The notes under the pieces: model-generated
What the model was told of the DNA's origin: nothing
Seen by the model: the letters and a program-made list of their open reading frames with translations, nothing else
Databases searched by the model: none
Made by a program: the position numbers and the translations under genes
Shown: positions 17,409-26,896 of the stretch, in pieces
How the letters are laid out: every line of letters begins with the position of its first letter
Numbering within the stretch: position 1 is the stretch's first letter
Origin: Desulfosporosinus metallidurans
Lineage (GTDB): Bacteria; Bacillota; Desulfitobacteriia; Desulfitobacteriales; Desulfitobacteriaceae
DNA: 64,000 nt
Assembly: GCF_001936615.1 (NCBI RefSeq)
Contig: NZ_MLBF01000005.1
Coordinates: 1 to 64,000, forward strand
Direction: 5' to 3'

Positions 17409-17598
17409 TCAACACCCATCTCCTTAAGTACAGCTCTAAGTTGTGCTTCTCCTTGATGTGCAGTATAAACGTGTTTATTGGTATCACGAGTGGAATACAA
17501 CTCCATTTGCATAGCTTTTGCATCTTGAGGCACAAATGGATTGCCGTTTTTATCAAAATAGAACTGGGTTGGGATTAAGCCTACCTGAAAATCAGCAG
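17405..17598 (-). pseudogene. C-terminal remnant of a thioredoxin-like protein, copy 1
   Basis: The frame reads [24 protein letters not shown]...HVYTAHQG...LKEMGVE and ends with a TGA overlapping the ccdA ATG (ATGA). It matches the tail of the longer thioredoxin pseudogene at 33321, but the CxxC half is missing and three codons have been lost near the end. Its 5' edge is fused to the moeA 3' end, and the moeA stop codon is made from this remnant. Confidence 0.75.
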
Positions 17599-18806
17599 CT
17601 GCATCCCGGAATCCGACCAGCCATCAGGAGTTCCCCAGGTTCTACTGGCCCATGGTTTGCTGGAACATCTACTAACAAATGGCTACCAATCATGGAACGA
17701 AGAATTCCTGATCCTTGAGCCGGAGCAAGATCAGCCCAAATTTCCCCATTTTTAAACACCGCTTGAGCACGTAAAAAGCGTCGTTGTTTCCCTGTCTTTC
17801 CAAAGCCACTTGCCATTTTAACCAGAAAATGTCCATCTTCTGCAGTAGTGCGTCCCGCCAATTTGCGAAGTGCAGGACGAACTAAAAGTTCAAACGTCAC
17901 CATAGCAGCCGCGGGATTTCCTGAAAGGGAGAAAAAGAACTGCTTTTCCTTTAGCCCGACAGACACCGGAGTCCCCGGCTTCAGATTTAATTTCCAAAAC
18001 AGCATTTCACATCCAAACTGGGCCAGAGCATGGCGCATTATATCATAATCCCCCACAGAGGCTCCGCCAGTCGCTATGACCATATCGGTGTCCGCAAGCC
18101 TTTTCAAAACTTCGATGGTCTCCACGATTTGGTCGGAAACGATGGGAATCACGAAAACCTCGCACCCAGCTTCTTGAAGTATCCCGCGTAGGGTATAACT
18201 GTTACTGTTATAAATCTTTGCAGGGCGTAAAGGTTGCCCTACGTCCATAAGTTCCGACCCAGTGGAGAGCAACCCCACACGCGGTCGACGGTATACAGTG
18301 ACTTGATCCATGCCAACTGCGGCTAAGAGCCCAATACCCGGTGGAGTTAAAAAGAAACCCTGTTTCAGGAGGAGATCCCCTTCTTTGATCTCCTCTCCTC
18401 TATGTATAATATTAGAACCAGGTAATACTGGATGCAAGATTGTCACTTCATCACCGACTTGCTCAGTGTCTTCCATCCTCACTACACAGTTAGCACCAGG
18501 CGGAATGGGGGCACCCGTGAATATCTTTGCAGCCTCACCTAGTGCTATAACTCGCTCTGGGAAAGTTCCCGCCGGAATCTCACTTACCACGTTAAGCCGA
18601 AGTGGCTTAGGGTCACCTTCCGTAGCTAAATAAGCATAACCATCTAGAGGCGAACGATCAAACGGTGGCATGGCAATTTGTGATGTCACGTCAATAGCCA
18701 ATACACGCTTATAGGCATCCGTAATTGAAATGCGCTCTGTTTCAACCGGCCGGATGCGGCTAAGAACTAATTCTAACGCCTCTTCTAATTCAATCATGAT
18801 TTTCAT
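17592..18806 (-). CDS. moeA: Molybdopterin molybdenumtransferase MoeA
   Basis: About 404 residues with the MoeA signatures: [12 protein letters not shown] near the N-terminus, the MoCF motifs LLSTGSEL and [11 protein letters not shown], and [10 protein letters not shown]. It inserts molybdate into adenylylated molybdopterin to make Moco, needed by all four molybdoenzymes here. ATG at 18804-18806 has GGAAGG at good distance; the longer frame adds six residues. A structured RNA with a terminator lies upstream. The last residues (GRIPGCSC) and the stop lie in a thioredoxin remnant, so the natural C-terminus may be slightly altered, but all domains are complete. Confidence 0.93.
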   Translation of the reverse strand: MKIMIELEEALELVLSRIRPVETERISITDAYKRVLAIDVTSQIAMPPFDRSPLDGYAYLATEGDPKPLRLNVVSEIPAGTFPERVIALGEAAKIFTGAPIPPGANCVVRMEDTEQVGDEVTILHPVLPGSNIIHRGEEIKEGDLLLKQGFFLTPPGIGLLAAVGMDQVTVYRRPRVGLLSTGSELMDVGQPLRPAKIYNSNSYTLRGILQEAGCEVFVIPIVSDQIVETIEVLKRLADTDMVIATGGASVGDYDIMRHALAQFGCEMLFWKLNLKPGTPVSVGLKEKQFFFSLSGNPAAAMVTFELLVRPALRKLAGRTTAEDGHFLVKMASGFGKTGKQRRFLRAQAVFKNGEIWADLAPAQGSGILRSMIGSHLLVDVPANHGPVEPGELLMAGRIPGCSC

Positions 18807-18974
18807 ACCGATCTTTCCTTCCACTGTAAATCTCGACTGGCATACAGTATTTACAGCGCAGATTACAGCGATCTGTCACTGAGATTATAAGATAGTCAAT
18901 TTTCCTTTGAAATTGATCCTGCATTACAATCCTCTTTTCAAGATTAAATTCTGTAAAGAAACCTTGACTAATGC

Positions 18975-19140
18975 AAATAATGCAAATAAAAAAAACCGCG
19001 GTCTGTAAACAACCGGGGGATTTAATCCACCTGTCGACAGACTCCTTTCCAGCAGGAGATATTACGGTTTCCCATAATACCCGAGTGCCTTAAAGGCACT
19101 TGTCTGGTCACCATAACTTCTGCTTTAGGTGATCCAGCTT
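18975..19140 (-). promoter_or_regulatory. Structured leader RNA upstream of moeA, candidate Moco riboswitch
   Basis: Read on the minus strand, five stems follow one another: GGATCACC...GGTGACC (19106-19136), AGTGCCTT/AAGGCACT (19084-19100), a stem closed by a GAAA tetraloop (ATTATGG-GAAA-CCGTAAT, about 19060-19080), CTCCT...AGGAG (19042-19058) and CTGTCGACAG. A GC-rich hairpin with T8 (about 18985-19015) follows and looks like a terminator. The gene that follows is moeA. A GNRA tetraloop among several stems ahead of a Moco gene suggests the Moco/Tuco riboswitch class, but I cannot confirm the consensus by eye; the class is an inference. Confidence 0.45.
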
Positions 19141-19285
19141 TGGAGCGATGACGAAATAATTTAATTTCTTCTATATTTGTACGGTCTCCTATGATTTAAT
19201 TGTTCCAAACAGGAAGACGTACAATGGTACATTTTACAATCTGTGAGGTGCTTTCTTATTTGAATTCAGATATGTGAATTATTTT

Positions 19286-20308
19286 TTATTTGCCGAAAGA
19301 ACAACGGGGATACGTGCAGACTGGACATTCGAGACAAAGACCACCCATTCCTAGCTTGATAATATCAAGCCGGGACAGTCGTTCACCCGTAAGCATCCGA
19401 GGTGCGACTAAATCAAAGACGGTTTTCTTAGAATACATGACGCACCCAGGCAACCCCATGATGGGAATATCTCCGAGGTAGGCTAGCATAAACATGGCTC
19501 CTGGTAAAACAGGTGCACCGTAAGTAATGAGTTCTGTTCCCATTCCTTTAATCGCTGCCGGGGTGACGTCATCAGGATCTACGGACATGCCACCACTGAC
19601 TAAGATCATTTCTGCTCCCATACTTATTTGGTTTTGAATGTTACTTTGGATCAGGGACACATCATCACTGGCTAACGCTTGCTCTATAACGGCTGATCCC
19701 CAGTTTTCAACTTTTGCTCGTAGTACAGGCCCGAATTTATCTTGAATACGTCCATGATAGACTTCACTTCCCGTGACGACGATGCCAACCTTCAAGTGTT
19801 TTAGAGGCCGCACATCCAGAATAGGGTTAGAATACGTTCCGGCGATTTCCTCCGCTGCAAGGATCACTTTCTCATCAATCATCAGAGGAACGACACGGGT
19901 TCCAGCGACTTTATCTCCTTTTTTGACGGGGTAATGATTGTGAAGCGTGGCGAGGATGACCCCTTCTAAAGCATTCAACTCCAAAATGCCATTTTCTGAG
20001 GAGTAAAGAAGGCCGTCGTGGGCAGCGGTTAGGGTGATTTTTCCTTCTTTGGGCTCGTCAAGGACTAGACCGGAACCGGATACTACTCGGGCGAGTCGCT
20101 CCGCAGCTTCATTTTCATGAATTAGACCGGGCGTTTGATCCCAGACGTAAATATGTTCTTTCCCCATGCTCAGCAGGACAGGAATATCTTCTTCCTGAAC
20201 GACATGCCCCTTGCGAAACCGAGGACCTTTAATGACACCGGGAATAATTTGCGTCATGTCATGGATAAGAATGGCACCAACAGAATCTTGCACTTTAATT
20301 TTTTCCAT
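19286..20308 (-). CDS. Molybdopterin-binding (MoCF-domain) protein with Cys-rich tail
   Basis: About 340 residues. The centre and C-terminal half form a MoCF_biosynth/MogA-like fold (HLKVGIVVTGSEVYHGRI, ILVSGGMSVDPDDVTPAAI). The N-terminal part (VQDSVGAILIHDMTQIIPG) resembles the molybdopterin-binding proteins linked to molybdoenzymes in Clostridia. The C-terminus ends GGLCLECPVCTYPRCSFGK with four Cys that could hold a metal or FeS cluster. ATG at 20306-20308 is chosen because GGAGG lies eight bases upstream. It probably helps Moco synthesis or insertion. It precedes moeA on the same strand with a leader RNA between them. Confidence 0.82.
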   Translation of the reverse strand: MEKIKVQDSVGAILIHDMTQIIPGVIKGPRFRKGHVVQEEDIPVLLSMGKEHIYVWDQTPGLIHENEAAERLARVVSGSGLVLDEPKEGKITLTAAHDGLLYSSENGILELNALEGVILATLHNHYPVKKGDKVAGTRVVPLMIDEKVILAAEEIAGTYSNPILDVRPLKHLKVGIVVTGSEVYHGRIQDKFGPVLRAKVENWGSAVIEQALASDDVSLIQSNIQNQISMGAEMILVSGGMSVDPDDVTPAAIKGMGTELITYGAPVLPGAMFMLAYLGDIPIMGLPGCVMYSKKTVFDLVAPRMLTGERLSRLDIIKLGMGGLCLECPVCTYPRCSFGK

Positions 20309-20363
20309 TGTGATAGCCTCCATTACATATGAAAGGTGTGTTCACTGGCGAATGATTTCAATG

Positions 20364-20640
20364 GTGCGACACGTTCCTATGTTGATTAAAAGCCTAGGCA
20401 TCAGCAGCGATGCTGAGGGCACTAACATCTCGAAGAAGCCGAATGATGGGGTAACGCCCTGAAAAGCTCCTAGGGGTGTTTATGAATAAGCATCGAAACG
20501 TCTACATCTCGGTGAAGTCGTGTGGGAACTACTTTAGGGAGTAAAACCAATTAACGAACTTAACCACTACATAGCTATCTCTAGCAAAAACCAAATACTT
20601 TGCCCTCTGCTAGAGACAGTCAACAAAGATAAAGGACTAC
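20364..20640 (+). mobile_element. Group II intron, 5' fragment
   Basis: The stretch opens with GTGCGAC, the conserved 5' end of group II introns. It continues with domain-I-like blocks (AAAGCCTAGGCATC, GAGGGCACTAAC, CGAAGAAGCCGAATGATG, GGGGTAACGCCCTGAAAAG, GTCGTGTGGG) in the order I recall from bacterial intron RNAs. A stem pairs CTCTAGC with GCTAGAG near 20578-20617. No reverse-transcriptase frame or domain V/VI follows, so only the 5' few hundred bases remain. The right edge is approximate. Confidence 0.6.
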
Positions 20641-20747
20641 TACAATGGACCGTATCAGAAATGGGTAGTTTATCTTCATCCATTGTTACAACGCGCTCTC
20701 CAGTTCTATACTGTAAAAGTGTTAATCAATAAAAAATGAACAATTAT

Positions 20748-20942
20748 TCAATCAATTTTTTCAGTCTTAATTTCTTTATCTTCTTTTCTCTCTTCACCCT
20801 CACTAGCCGATTTAAATTCTTTTATCCCTTTGCCTAATGATTTCCCTAATTCCGGTAACTTTCCTGGTCCAAAAATAACCAAAGCAATGACAAGAACTAT
20901 ACCCGCTGTCATAGGCGTAATAAATCCAAAGGTTGTTAGCAT
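20748..20942 (-). CDS. tatA: Twin-arginine translocase subunit TatA
   Basis: 64 residues: one N-terminal membrane helix ([29 protein letters not shown]) containing the invariant [10 protein letters not shown] hinge, then an amphipathic helix and a charged tail. It forms the Tat pore used by the RR-signal molybdoenzymes in the window. Its place at the end of the TtrA-like operon 2, after the TorD chaperone, suggests co-expression with the cargo. No tatC is in the window. Confidence 0.93.
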   Translation of the reverse strand: MLTTFGFITPMTAGIVLVIALVIFGPGKLPELGKSLGKGIKEFKSASEGEERKEDKEIKTEKID

Positions 20943-21081
20943 AATTGTCCACCTCCATTATTATACTACCCACAATTCTAAAGTTGTGCGCAACTCTTTT
21001 ATGTTTACGCACAGGAAGTTCAACTTGCTGTAACGTGAAAAAAATACACCTGATTTGCCTCAAAGGGGCGTAAGGCCTTTA

Positions 21082-21747
21082 TTATACGATTTGCTCCATA
21101 CTATCAGTTAATCCTTCTTTCTCCTCTTCTAAAAAGGCCCTTAGCAAATGTGCCATGCCTCGATAAAAATCGGTATCTGCTTTCATCTCTAACACATTTA
21201 CAAACTCAAAGATCCACGAATTGAGATGAGCCTGAAAAAACCTCACTTGCCATTCTTGAAGTCTTTCTTCATCCTCGACGTTTTTCGCAGTACTTGTACG
21301 ACGACAAAGCTTTGCCATAAAAAAGAGCTCAAGGGCGATATGATCCGGGATAAGATCCCAGCCCTCTGCAAAGGCAATCTCCCATTCCTTTAAAATGCGA
21401 TGCATATCCTGCGCTGGTTCTTGCCACAGCCGCCCATACGTCCCATCAATATTCCGATGGGTATAGCAAGACTCATAGGGAAACGTCAGTTTGGGTCCCG
21501 GCACATTAAGCAAAGCATCATAGTCCAGTTGAAGTTCTTTAAAATACTCGGGGTCTTCTTCTGCTCTTTTTAGGGCTTTTACGAGTTCCTCTTTGCCTGA
21601 AATATCGGGTAACCCCATTTTAAGTTTCTCACGGAACCTTGGATTTAACCATGAGTCATCAACTTTTCGGGCTAATCCCCCGGCGAACAAACTGTATAGA
21701 TTTGCACGTGTTGCCGACTCGTTCTGAAAATCTGCTGCCTGAGTCAT
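21082..21747 (-). CDS. TorD/DmsD-family molybdoenzyme chaperone, copy 1
   Basis: 221 residues, all-helical family. The pattern YDALLNVPGPKLTFPYESCYTHRNIDGTYG is followed by the typical DLIPDHIALELFFMAKLC motif (variant of the TorD 'DHxxxELxFM' signature). These proteins bind the Tat signal of the apoenzyme and hold it until Moco is inserted. It follows the TtrA-like copy 2 with a strong hairpin between them, so part of the transcription may stop before it. It is closely similar to the orphan copy at 57775 and only distantly to the one at 50973. Confidence 0.9.
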   Translation of the reverse strand: MTQAADFQNESATRANLYSLFAGGLARKVDDSWLNPRFREKLKMGLPDISGKEELVKALKRAEEDPEYFKELQLDYDALLNVPGPKLTFPYESCYTHRNIDGTYGRLWQEPAQDMHRILKEWEIAFAEGWDLIPDHIALELFFMAKLCRRTSTAKNVEDEERLQEWQVRFFQAHLNSWIFEFVNVLEMKADTDFYRGMAHLLRAFLEEEKEGLTDSMEQIV

Positions 21748-21835
21748 TTATTCACCTTCCTACCTAAAATATAACGGACTCGAAAAGCGTTCACTTTAAT
21801 TATGTCATACTTTTAGTTCATTAGAAATCAGTACA

Positions 21836-21859
21836 AAACCCTGAAAATTAATAGGGTTT
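21836..21859. repeat. Inverted repeat upstream of the TorD gene
   Basis: AAACCCT/AGGGTTT arms with a 10-nt loop. The arms and flanks resemble the terminator at 13224-13250 over about 45 bases, suggesting common origin. Confidence 0.4.
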
Positions 21860-21943
21860 GACGAAGAGGAAAACCGAATGGCTTATTTTGGTATGTCCGA
21901 AAATGACTAACTTTAAACTAAATAAGCTTGCGTGCCGTTGTAG

Positions 21944-21985
21944 AAAGCAGAATGCAGGAAGGGACGCCTTCCTGCATTCTGCTTT
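21944..21985 (-). terminator. Strong hairpin between TtrA-like copy 2 and TorD
   Basis: Perfect 19-bp stem (21944-21962 with 21967-21985, outer part AAAGCAGAATGCAGG) with a 4-nt loop, 26 bp after the catalytic-gene stop. It probably terminates or attenuates transcription, or protects the 3' end of the mRNA. Confidence 0.75.
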
Positions 21986-22011
21986 TACCTAAATACGCCA
22001 GCTCTCAAATT

Positions 22012-24822
22012 CTATGCCTTTTCGACTTTCACACGAGAATCATAGAAAGAGCAGCTTCCACCGATTTTATCTTCGAGGCAAACATTTCCGATCGAATCGT
22101 CTACTCGCATAGCATAGTTAATATTTACCCCTTTGCCGCGCTTCGCATCTCCTGGAACATTTTTGCCGTCAATGACAGCATCAGCCGCACCATAGTTCCA
22201 GTGGCCATAGCCAACACTAGCGATTACTACCCCTGGTCGCACACCCGGGCGCAAGCGGACTTTCCCTTTAACTCCCTCTTTATTACTAGGTCCACTTACT
22301 TTAACTAAGTCACCATTGTTTAGCCCGAGCTTTTGCCCATCTTCATTATTCATCTCCACGAAGTTCTCCGGTTGAATCTCCGTTAGCCAGGGTGCTGAAA
22401 TGGTTCTACTATGAGTTTGGAAGGCTTGTTTGTAAGTTGTGGCAATAAAGGGATATCCGTCGTCCTTAACTTCTTGGTCCTTAGCATCCCTCACCGGATA
22501 GTATGTGGGAATGCCATCGAAGGTTTTACCCGTCATGGAATCTTTGGTCGTCGCTACTTTTTCGGCGTAAATAGTACATAGGCTAGCTACTTTACTTTTC
22601 ATCATCAGCCCTTCATAGGCCCCACCTGCATCAAAAACTCCGCCCCGATCAAGGATATATTTAACTTGCGCTTCTTCAGTAACCCCTGGTATTTTTCCAT
22701 ATTGGCTCGCAAAGTTAGCTACCAATTTCAAATACCAATCTTCTTCTTTATTAAGTGGCATCCCCGCCCCAAAACCATTATCCCCAAATCCCGAAAGGTT
22801 CATTTTCTTAGCTAGGTCAATGCAGATATTTTCCAGTGACTTTGTCTGGGGCAAAACATGCGTCATGGGTTGACGAACGTCAGCCACTAACCCCAAAATC
22901 GTTGGCGGGGCCCCTAAAGCATTCCATTGTTCCATATAAGTGACCTCGGGCAGAATATAATCTGCATACATCGAGGTGTCTCCAATGACAATATCTGTGG
23001 AAATAAAGAGGGGAATTTTCTTGGTATCCTTAAAAGCAGCGATAACTCGGTCTTTCATTCCAGGTATAGCATAAGCTGGGGTTCCCATGTGTAACCAAAG
23101 TATCTTAGCCGGATATGGGTATCCATCGATCACTCCTGCCACGACCTCCTGGTAAACATCCTTGGTTAAAGGAAACCAAGGGCGCTTGGCAGGATAGCCA
23201 TTTTTCTTGAATTCAGTGGAATCTTCATAGTTAGCCTGTTCCCGCGAAATCCGAATTCCCTTTGGCTTAACCGCACCCGCATGAAGTTTAGCCACTTGGT
23301 ATTTTCCGTTCTTATCTCCCATATAACTCAGGGTGGTTCCACCCGCTTGATACCCACCGCGATGGTCAACATTACCTACTAGGAGGTTCAAGATACATAC
23401 AGCTCGACCCGCTTGGAATCCGTTCGTGTGTTGTACCGGACCCCGATAAAAATCTGCCACGGCAAGCTTGCCGTAGGATGAGAACTGATCGGCAACCCTA
23501 TCAATTTGTTCTTTGGGCACCCCGCAGATTTTCGCATAGTCATCAAGACTTTTTTCTTTTGCTCTCTCTGATAAAAGCTGGAAGGACGTTTTACAAGCTA
23601 TTCCATTAACTGTAGCTTCCCCGAGCAAATCTCCTGCATCAGCTTTCCCTGCTAAAGTTGGAACTCCAGCGACCAGAACGACATAGTCATCCTTAGTCCC
23701 TCCCAGCCCCGCTTCATCACCGCGCAGGAATTTGCCGTTTTCATTACGCACCAAATAGGTGGCGTCCGACCAGCTCGATTCTCCTTTTTTTGCAGCGGCA
23801 TCCTTAGAAGGAGCTTCTAAGAACGATTTGTCATAGCGTTTATTGTTGATAATCCATTGGATTATCCCTAAGGCCAGCGCAGCATCCGTCCCTGGTAGGA
23901 CCGGAACCCACTCATCGGATTTAGAGGCACTCACAGAGAAACGTGGATCAACTGTAATTAACTTGCCCTTATTTAGTTTGAAATTAGCTAATTTACGGCT
24001 TAATCCATTCATCGGGAAATTTGCTTCCCCATAGTTAGCCCCAAAATTAAGAATGAGCTTAGCGTTTTCAAAATCGGGCTTCAAATGCCCTTTGCCCGCA
24101 AAGGTAAAGGAAGTGGCGATATGATGACTCTGCTCACAAACCGTTGTGTGTTCAAACCAGTTAATCGAGCCGAACGCATTATTCACAAAACGTTTTACAA
24201 GCTCAGAACGACTATTCTCAATCCGTCCAGCTAAGAAGACAAATTGATTCGCTTTGGGACCCAGCTCTGGAGCTTCCGGATCGATCGGGGTATTTAAATC
24301 GTTGACGGCTTTAAGTCCCTCGACATTCCCTTCCCCAAAAAGGTTTCCACCTTCAATAATTTCCTTATAGGCTTGATCCCAACTAATCGCCTGCCACTTA
24401 TTCTCACCCCGTTTGCCTGCTCGTTTTAAAGGTTGTTGAACCCTTAATGGATCATAAAGTAGTTGCAAACCGGCTTGCCCACGAGGGCAAAGTCGCCCTG
24501 CTGACTTGCGGGCTTCTTTCGGATCAGTATCATATTTAAGAGGAGTATCCGTTGACATCTGGCTATAGGGATTGCCATCTAACTTAATAACCACGCCGTC
24601 TTTAATTTTTCCTCTTAAACTACAGTCGCTGCGACATCCTAAGCAGGTCGAATAGATAAAGCTTACGCTGGGGTCAGTATCGAGTGCATCTTCGGCCGGA
24701 GAACCATTTTTCCAGCTTGGAATCCCTTTGGACGTAGTATCCGCGAACACCATAGGTGCAACAGCCATCGTTACACCAAAAGCAGCAGCACCCTGGAGAA
24801 ACTTTCTACGTGTTGTTTCCAT
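22012..24822 (-). CDS. Molybdopterin catalytic subunit, tetrathionate-reductase (TtrA) type, copy 2
   Basis: About 936 residues: Tat signal (TTRRKFLQGA), [4Fe-4S] ligands C60-x2-C63-x3-C67 and GRLCPRGQAG, Mo-ligand Cys in HTTVCEQS. The stretch LFGEGNVEGLKAVNDLNTPIDP... closely follows TtrA (LFGEGxVxGLxAxxxxxTPID), making this the more typical TtrA of the two. ATG at 24820-24822 is preferred to a TTG four codons upstream. It should reduce a sulfur or selenium oxyanion on the outer face, with electrons from the FeS and NrfD subunits. A nearby rhodanese lipoprotein supports sulfur chemistry. The substrate is not provable from sequence. Confidence 0.87.
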   Translation of the reverse strand: METTRRKFLQGAAAFGVTMAVAPMVFADTTSKGIPSWKNGSPAEDALDTDPSVSFIYSTCLGCRSDCSLRGKIKDGVVIKLDGNPYSQMSTDTPLKYDTDPKEARKSAGRLCPRGQAGLQLLYDPLRVQQPLKRAGKRGENKWQAISWDQAYKEIIEGGNLFGEGNVEGLKAVNDLNTPIDPEAPELGPKANQFVFLAGRIENSRSELVKRFVNNAFGSINWFEHTTVCEQSHHIATSFTFAGKGHLKPDFENAKLILNFGANYGEANFPMNGLSRKLANFKLNKGKLITVDPRFSVSASKSDEWVPVLPGTDAALALGIIQWIINNKRYDKSFLEAPSKDAAAKKGESSWSDATYLVRNENGKFLRGDEAGLGGTKDDYVVLVAGVPTLAGKADAGDLLGEATVNGIACKTSFQLLSERAKEKSLDDYAKICGVPKEQIDRVADQFSSYGKLAVADFYRGPVQHTNGFQAGRAVCILNLLVGNVDHRGGYQAGGTTLSYMGDKNGKYQVAKLHAGAVKPKGIRISREQANYEDSTEFKKNGYPAKRPWFPLTKDVYQEVVAGVIDGYPYPAKILWLHMGTPAYAIPGMKDRVIAAFKDTKKIPLFISTDIVIGDTSMYADYILPEVTYMEQWNALGAPPTILGLVADVRQPMTHVLPQTKSLENICIDLAKKMNLSGFGDNGFGAGMPLNKEEDWYLKLVANFASQYGKIPGVTEEAQVKYILDRGGVFDAGGAYEGLMMKSKVASLCTIYAEKVATTKDSMTGKTFDGIPTYYPVRDAKDQEVKDDGYPFIATTYKQAFQTHSRTISAPWLTEIQPENFVEMNNEDGQKLGLNNGDLVKVSGPSNKEGVKGKVRLRPGVRPGVVIASVGYGHWNYGAADAVIDGKNVPGDAKRGKGVNINYAMRVDDSIGNVCLEDKIGGSCSFYDSRVKVEKA

Positions 24823-24823
24823 C

Positions 24824-25993
24824 TTATTGTGCAACCCCCTTCGTGGTTGGAGTGGATTTCATTTCCTGTGCGCCAGGGCGATTCAAAGGCAGAACTGAAT
24901 ATAAGAATGACAATACTACTGCTGCCGCCACTGCAATACTTATCACAATTCCAATATCCCGCCCAGAAGCAACATACTCAATAATTTTGCTTCCTGTAAG
25001 TGGCAATTTTTGGCCACCGATCACGAGGTTTATCCGCATGGCCAGCACTCCGATAATCGTGAGAAGAGAAGCAGTCACCACCGCCGGGAGACTTTGGCGG
25101 GCTTTTTTAGAGAGTAGAATTAAGAAAGGAACAAGCATCCCGAGAACGTTTTCTAGGCCTAAGAAACTCCATCCTTCGCTATGCAAGAGGAAATACCCGG
25201 CAGCATACCCAGATTCGGAGGAATACCAGAGAACAATAAAGTAAATAATCATGAGGCTACCATCCACTAAAATGAACCATTTCATAAGGTTGGCAATGTC
25301 CGCAATTAAGGATTTTATATCATCGTTTAAACGGCCAAATTTGAACTTCTCCACAAGCATCACAACAATGATAAACAATCCTGTACCTGAAACCATGGCC
25401 GACATCAGGAAAATAATCGGCATGAGCGGCGTATGCCAAATGGCGCGAGCTTGCACATTGCCTAAAATAAATCCCGTATATCCGTGAACCGCCAAAGCAA
25501 GTGGAACCCCAAGAGTTCCGAAAAACTTAGCTTGTTTTTTGTCATTTTCTTTAGACGCTTCGGACATATCCGTTTTGCCAAAGAGCAAAAAACGGTAGAG
25601 GGATGCTTTAAAGCCGCCTTGGTTTAAACCCTTCACGAAGTCCTGACGGAAAAGAAACCAAGCATAAATCATGAGGCAAACCGGATAAAGAATCAGAAGA
25701 TAAACTCCCCAAGACATCGCCGACGTGAGATGAACATGTGTGAAAAGATTGATGAACCTCCCCGGCTGAGACAAGTCAAAGAGAAGGTGCAGGGGAGCAA
25801 AGAGCAACAAGACAATCGCCATGATAACCCCAACTTTGGACACCTTTTTATACTTTTCAATCCCGAAAACCGTCCCCAAACTCGTTAATATGAAAGAACC
25901 TGCACTCATCCCAGTGTAGTAGAAATACAAAGCAATGAGTAAGCCCCAGTAGATTTCATGGGGCACGTCAAAGAAATGAACAGTCAGCATCAA
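24824..25993 (-). CDS. NrfD-type membrane subunit, operon 2
   Basis: 389 residues with about ten hydrophobic segments; the NrfD pattern FDVPHEIYWGLLIALYFYYTGMSAGSFILTSLG is at the N-terminus and LFDLSQPGRFINLFTHVHLTSAMSWGVYLL follows, the region bearing quinone-site residues in PsrC/NrfD proteins. It is larger than the NrfD of operons 3 and 4. It overlaps the FeS gene by 4 bp and ends next to the catalytic-gene start. It conducts menaquinol electrons to the FeS subunit and anchors the complex. Confidence 0.9.
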   Translation of the reverse strand: MMLTVHFFDVPHEIYWGLLIALYFYYTGMSAGSFILTSLGTVFGIEKYKKVSKVGVIMAIVLLLFAPLHLLFDLSQPGRFINLFTHVHLTSAMSWGVYLLILYPVCLMIYAWFLFRQDFVKGLNQGGFKASLYRFLLFGKTDMSEASKENDKKQAKFFGTLGVPLALAVHGYTGFILGNVQARAIWHTPLMPIIFLMSAMVSGTGLFIIVVMLVEKFKFGRLNDDIKSLIADIANLMKWFILVDGSLMIIYFIVLWYSSESGYAAGYFLLHSEGWSFLGLENVLGMLVPFLILLSKKARQSLPAVVTASLLTIIGVLAMRINLVIGGQKLPLTGSKIIEYVASGRDIGIVISIAVAAAVVLSFLYSVLPLNRPGAQEMKSTPTTKGVAQ

Positions 25994-26586
25994 TTCTCAC
26001 CCCCGACGATTTTTAGCAGATTTGGCCGCAAGGCCTTTTCATCCGCCCCAATGTAGTAGGTTTGCGGACGATTATTCGTTTCTGGCTTGCTCACCGTCAC
26101 AGCCTGTGTGGCGAGTAATTTAGACACTTCACTAATAGGATCATTTAAGTCCCCAAAGAAACGAGCGCCCCCAATGCACGTGTTAACACAAGCCGGAAGA
26201 AGGCCCACTTCTACTCGCTCATGACAGTAGGTACATTTTTCAGCCGTTTTACGCTCTGGATTAATAAACCGAGCATCATATGGGCACGCCGCAATACAAT
26301 ACCCACACCCGATACAACGATCGTAATCGACAAGCACTGTTCCGTCTTCAAGTTGGTAGGTGGCCTTAACGGGACAAACATTGAGGCAGGATGGATTCTC
26401 ACAGTGATTGCAAAGGCGAGGCAACCGATGGCGGGAAACATTCGGAAATTTCCCAGTCTCTAACTCCTCGACCCAGGACCTATTTACGCCCAGCGGCACA
26501 TTGTTCTCACTTTTGCAGGCCACTGTGCACGCGTGACAGCCTACACACCTGCGCAAGTCAATCACCATGGCATACCGTTTTCCCAT
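25990..26586 (-). CDS. Four-cluster ferredoxin-like subunit, operon 2
   Basis: About 198 residues with sixteen Cys in four sets (CVGCHACTVAC, CNHCENPSCLNVC, CIGCGYCIAAC, CTYC...CVNTC). It is the electron wire between NrfD and the catalytic subunit. ATG at 26584-26586 follows GAGGAG at eight bases; 15 further upstream codons lack a ribosome site. First gene of the operon; the intergenic region upstream (26590-26890) holds three inverted repeats that may include the regulator site. Confidence 0.93.
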   Translation of the reverse strand: MGKRYAMVIDLRRCVGCHACTVACKSENNVPLGVNRSWVEELETGKFPNVSRHRLPRLCNHCENPSCLNVCPVKATYQLEDGTVLVDYDRCIGCGYCIAACPYDARFINPERKTAEKCTYCHERVEVGLLPACVNTCIGGARFFGDLNDPISEVSKLLATQAVTVSKPETNNRPQTYYIGADEKALRPNLLKIVGGEN

Positions 26587-26710
26587 TGTCTCATCTCCTC
26601 GTATTGTTATAGTGCTTGCCACCTTCGCCAAATACGGGCAGGCGCCAGATATGTTCTACGGCACCCTATCGGTCTTGACTACCTAATTAGAGCAAGGGCT
26701 CTCAAGACTC

Positions 26711-26740
26711 GGAGGCAGGTGAAAATCTTCACCTGCCTCC
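26711..26740 (-). terminator. Terminator after the rhodanese gene
   Basis: Perfect 13-bp stem GGAGGCAGGTGAA/TTCACCTGCCTCC, 4-nt loop. It separates the rhodanese gene from the FeS-NrfD-TtrA operon 2. Confidence 0.65.
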
Positions 26741-26753
26741 ATCTTATAGTGTA

Positions 26754-26780
26754 ATTAATCTCGCTTATAGCGGGATTAAT
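26754..26780. promoter_or_regulatory. Inverted repeat in the operon 2 upstream region
   Basis: ATTAATCTCGC TTATA GCGGGATTAAT: 11-bp arms with one G-T mismatch, about 170 bp upstream of the FeS gene start. It is a possible binding site for response regulator 2, or a hairpin. A second palindrome, TGTCAGG-TTTAT-CCTGACA, lies at 26823-26841. Confidence 0.35.
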
Positions 26781-26896
26781 CCTAAACCTACTTCTCTTTA
26801 TCCCTATATTAAAACCTATTTGTGTCAGGTTTATCCTGACATTTCAGAGGCGAGCAGTACAGCGTGTGCGAATGGGCTAAGACACTTCCTCCCAAG

